Positions 5,639-7,653 of a stretch of 7,653 bases of DNA are shown in pieces. The first letter of the stretch is position 1; every line of letters begins with the position of its first letter. Location of the stretch: contig JAILNJ010000188.1 of NCBI GenBank assembly GCA_024691665.1, forward strand, positions 1-7,653, written 5' to 3'. Made by a program: the position numbers and the translations under genes. The notes below the pieces were generated by a model, which saw nothing but the letters and a program-made list of their open reading frames with translations, ran no database searches and had not been told where the DNA came from. Source of the stretch: Gammaproteobacteria bacterium. Lineage in GTDB: Bacteria > Bacillota_I > Bacilli_A > Izemoplasmatales > UBA1188.

Positions 5639-6482
5639 TTTATCTGCCACAACCAAGGTTGGGAAGATAAAAAAACTCAAGACAACTAAAGTATATGTAA
5701 TACCTTATCTTGTTTGGAGTTTCATTTTCCTAATCATCCCAGTATTTATCTTAATATTTATGGCTTTTAGTACATATGATTTCTCTACTGGCGCAAATGT
5801 TGAATTTACACTTAAGAACTGGAAATATGTATTTGGAGCTGAATCAAGGACAGTATTCTGGCCTTCAATTGGAAAGAGTTTACTGATTTCTTTCTTAGTA
5901 ACTCTACTTTGCTTAATTATTGGCTATCCTACAGCTTTTGTTATGACTAAAATAAAAGCTCGTTATAGAGCCTTAATTATGGCACTTTTAATCCTACCAC
6001 TCTGGATGAACCAAGTACTTAGAATTGTATCTTGGAGAACAATCTTTGAAATCTTAAAGATGAATAGAAATGAACTATATATCTTTAATATTATAGTTGC
6101 GATGACTTCTATGTATCTTCCATTCATGATAGTTCCAATATTCACAGTACTTGAAAAGATAGATCCAAAAGTTGTTGAAGCTTCATATGACCTTGGATCA
6201 AATAAAGTAAACTCATTCTTAAGAGTTACACTCCCACTATCACTTGGTGGAATTGTATCTGGAATCATTATGACATTCCTTCCATCACTTACTCAATTTG
6301 AGGTTAGTGATGCGATATCTTACAACAATGTCGTACTCCTAGGTAATCTAATCTACACAAGATTTAAAGGAACTGGAGGATTCAATGTTGGTTCAGTATT
6401 TAGCTTATTTACTGTATTATTTACTATCATTGGATTCATCTTACTCTTAAGAGTTGATAAAGAGGGGGAAACATTAATATGA
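5631..6482 (+). CDS. potB: Polyamine ABC importer permease PotB
   Basis: One of the two membrane subunits of the PotABCD polyamine importer, 283 residues with about six transmembrane helices. A cationic N-terminus (KVGKIKKLKTTK, 9-20) precedes helix 1 (about 24-45). The segment NWKYVF (63-68) and a core with IGYPTAFVMTK (97-107) are typical of the family. The EAA loop that docks onto the ATPase is EASYDLGSNKVNSFLRVTLP (183-202), with the conserved Gly189 and Leu-Pro at 201-202. LPLWMNQVLRI and YLPFMIVP match PotB proteins. Compared with my recollection of E. coli PotB, the stretch between RIVSWRT and YLPFM is about 14 residues shorter, so one loop looks trimmed. The gene overlaps potA by 8 bases and ends with TGA in an ATGA overlap with potC. 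Confidence 0.93.
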   Translation: MNNLSATTKVGKIKKLKTTKVYVIPYLVWSFIFLIIPVFILIFMAFSTYDFSTGANVEFTLKNWKYVFGAESRTVFWPSIGKSLLISFLVTLLCLIIGYPTAFVMTKIKARYRALIMALLILPLWMNQVLRIVSWRTIFEILKMNRNELYIFNIIVAMTSMYLPFMIVPIFTVLEKIDPKVVEASYDLGSNKVNSFLRVTLPLSLGGIVSGIIMTFLPSLTQFEVSDAISYNNVVLLGNLIYTRFKGTGGFNVGSVFSLFTVLFTIIGFILLLRVDKEGETLI

Positions 6483-7348
6483 TGAAAAAGAATATTATCC
6501 CAACTCTATCTAAAGTATTAATTCTCGCATTAGCGTTTACTCTAATATATATTCCTGTAGTAGTTATCCTTATTATGAGTTTTACTAAGAGTTACTCACT
6601 TTCAACTTTAGGTCTTGAAAGTGGAGGCACACTCAAATGGTATGGTTCACTATTCGGTAATAATTATGGAGCACTTGATATTGCGAAGAAGTATGTATCT
6701 AATATCGCAAGTTTAAAGACTGCGATAGTTAATACATTCGCTGTCACTATTATTTCAACTATAGTTTCGACTATCTTAGGCACATTCTTTGCGATTGGTA
6801 TTCATAGTTTCTCAAAGAAGATTAGAACTTCACTTATGGTTTTAAATAATATGCCTGTAATTATGCCTGATATTGTCACAGGTTTCTTACTACTTTTAAT
6901 ATTCGTATTATTTGAATCAATCTTCGGATTTAAGAGAGGTTTCAACACAGTATTAATTGCGCATATATTCTTCTCAATTCCATACGTAGTTTTATCAGTT
7001 CTTCCAAGATTAAACCAAATCGATGAGAACACATATGAAGCCGCAAGAGACTTAGGCTGCTCTAGATTTGAAGCTGTATTTAAGGCAATTATCCCATCTA
7101 TTATGACTGGCATTGTTGCTGGTGCGATGTTCGCATTCACTATGTCTATTGATGATTTCGTTATCTCAATGTTTGTATCTGGACAAAAGTTCTATAACGT
7201 ATCAACTTGGATAGATTCATCACTAAGACGTGGATTTATTCCAAAGAGCGTTTACGCATATAACATCATTATATTCGCTATCGCATCTATTGTTGTTGTA
7301 CTCACAAGAATCTCCTCAATCAGGAAAAACAAAGGAGCATTAGTTTAG
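6479..7348 (+). CDS. potC: Polyamine ABC importer permease PotC
   Basis: Second membrane subunit of the importer, 289 residues. Helix 1 is at about residues 10-34, followed by an extracytoplasmic stretch, then the core helices from about 82 onward. The EAA loop reads YEAARDLGCSRFEAVFKAIIP (186-206). AMFAFTMSIDDFVISMF (216-232) is highly characteristic of PotC. The protein ends in a basic tail (RISSIRKNKG). Compared with E. coli PotC as I recall it, there are about 15 extra residues between WYGSLF (54-59) and the next helix. The ATG at 6479 forms an ATGA overlap with potB and is preferred over the adjacent ATG at 6482, because the purine-rich site GAGGGGG (6462-6468) is already 10 bases away. 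In some Firmicutes potC and potD are fused; here they are separate genes. Confidence 0.94.
   Translation: MMKKNIIPTLSKVLILALAFTLIYIPVVVILIMSFTKSYSLSTLGLESGGTLKWYGSLFGNNYGALDIAKKYVSNIASLKTAIVNTFAVTIISTIVSTILGTFFAIGIHSFSKKIRTSLMVLNNMPVIMPDIVTGFLLLLIFVLFESIFGFKRGFNTVLIAHIFFSIPYVVLSVLPRLNQIDENTYEAARDLGCSRFEAVFKAIIPSIMTGIVAGAMFAFTMSIDDFVISMFVSGQKFYNVSTWIDSSLRRGFIPKSVYAYNIIIFAIASIVVVLTRISSIRKNKGALV
7331..7337 (+). promoter_or_regulatory. Distant ribosome binding site of potD
   Basis: AAAGGAG lies 13 bases before the potD ATG, longer than the usual 5-9. The potC stop TAG (7346-7348) falls inside the gap, so terminating ribosomes may help initiation. No alternative in-frame start is closer to the site. 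Confidence 0.6.
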
Positions 7349-7350
7349 TT

Positions 7351-7653
7351 ATGTTTAAGAAAAGCTTAATGTTATTAAGTCTTATCTTTATTATATTTGG
7401 TCTTTCTTCATGTACTAAAAAAGAAGAATTATATGTAATAAACTTAGGTGATTATATTAATGAAGAATTAATTTATGCTTTTGAAGAAAAATATAATTGT
7501 TCAGTAATCTATGAAGAGAAAAGTACTAACGAAGAGTTATATCAACGTATTACTCATGAGTCTTATGATATCGCTATAGTAGAAGAATACTTAATCGATA
7601 AACTAAGACAAGATGATTTAATTTTACAAATAGACTATTCAAAGCTTGAAAGT
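7351..7653 (+). CDS. potD: Polyamine-binding lipoprotein PotD (5' part, cut by window end)
   Basis: The substrate-binding component of the importer, anchored outside the membrane. The first 101 residues are present and the frame is still open at the window edge. A basic start (MFKKS) and a hydrophobic stretch lead to the lipobox LSSC with the lipidated Cys21, as in Gram-positive binding proteins. The mature part aligns with PotD: LYVINLGDYI (27-36) corresponds to the family's LYFYNWTEYV, STNEELYQRI to SNETMYAKL, and YDIAIVEEYLIDKL to YDLVVPSTYYVDKM, ending in IDYSKL. The tryptophan of the NW-x-x-Y segment, which contacts the polyamine in E. coli PotD, is Leu32 here, while the nearby tyrosine is kept as Tyr35. 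The family is clear, but the exact ligand cannot be settled from the fragment. The potC stop is two bases upstream. Confidence 0.9.
   Translation, partial: MFKKSLMLLSLIFIIFGLSSCTKKEELYVINLGDYINEELIYAFEEKYNCSVIYEEKSTNEELYQRITHESYDIAIVEEYLIDKLRQDDLILQIDYSKLES

Noticed and set aside
6480..6482. TGA at the end of potB read as tryptophan (mycoplasma code)
   Set aside because: PotB ends at its expected length, the TGA forms a classic ATGA overlap with potC, and tryptophan is TGG elsewhere in the window.

Overview
The window looks like chromosome from a low-GC Firmicutes-type or Mollicutes-related bacterium. The DNA is AT-rich, Shine-Dalgarno sites are of the GGAGG type, the lipoprotein signal is Gram-positive in style, and the genes are tightly packed on one strand. 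The standard bacterial code fits: tryptophan is TGG throughout, and TGA is a genuine stop in potB, where it forms an ATGA overlap with potC. A code-4 mycoplasma is therefore unlikely, although the very long PotA recalls mycoplasma PotA proteins. I cannot place the organism more finely from sequence alone.

All seven genes are on the + strand, in three blocks. (1) Positions 21-1326 hold a small ABC ATPase and an overlapping six-helix membrane protein, a two-gene ABC-2-like exporter of unknown substrate. (2) Positions 1394-3729 hold pyruvate kinase and, 8 bases later, a YegS/DgkB-type lipid kinase with a TTG start. The pair has a candidate promoter in front (1347-1373) and a strong intrinsic terminator behind (3735-3766). 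(3) From 3792 onward there is a polyamine-importer operon, potA-potB-potC-potD. It has a candidate promoter and a leader of about 114 bases rich in GTTTAA/TTAAAC motifs. potA/potB and potB/potC overlap, and potD is cut off by the window edge.

In the third block PotD would capture spermidine or putrescine outside the membrane, PotB and PotC would form the channel, and PotA would hydrolyse ATP to drive import. PotA is the most unusual gene here. At 565 residues it carries a charged helical insertion of about 97 residues inside the ATPase domain and what looks like a second copy of the C-terminal TOBE-like domain.

I found no mobile element, CRISPR array, RNA gene or clear new defence system. 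The items most worth checking are the PotA architecture, the phased repeat/hairpin leader of the pot operon, the K+-independent signature in pyruvate kinase, and the altered ligand-site residues in PotD.
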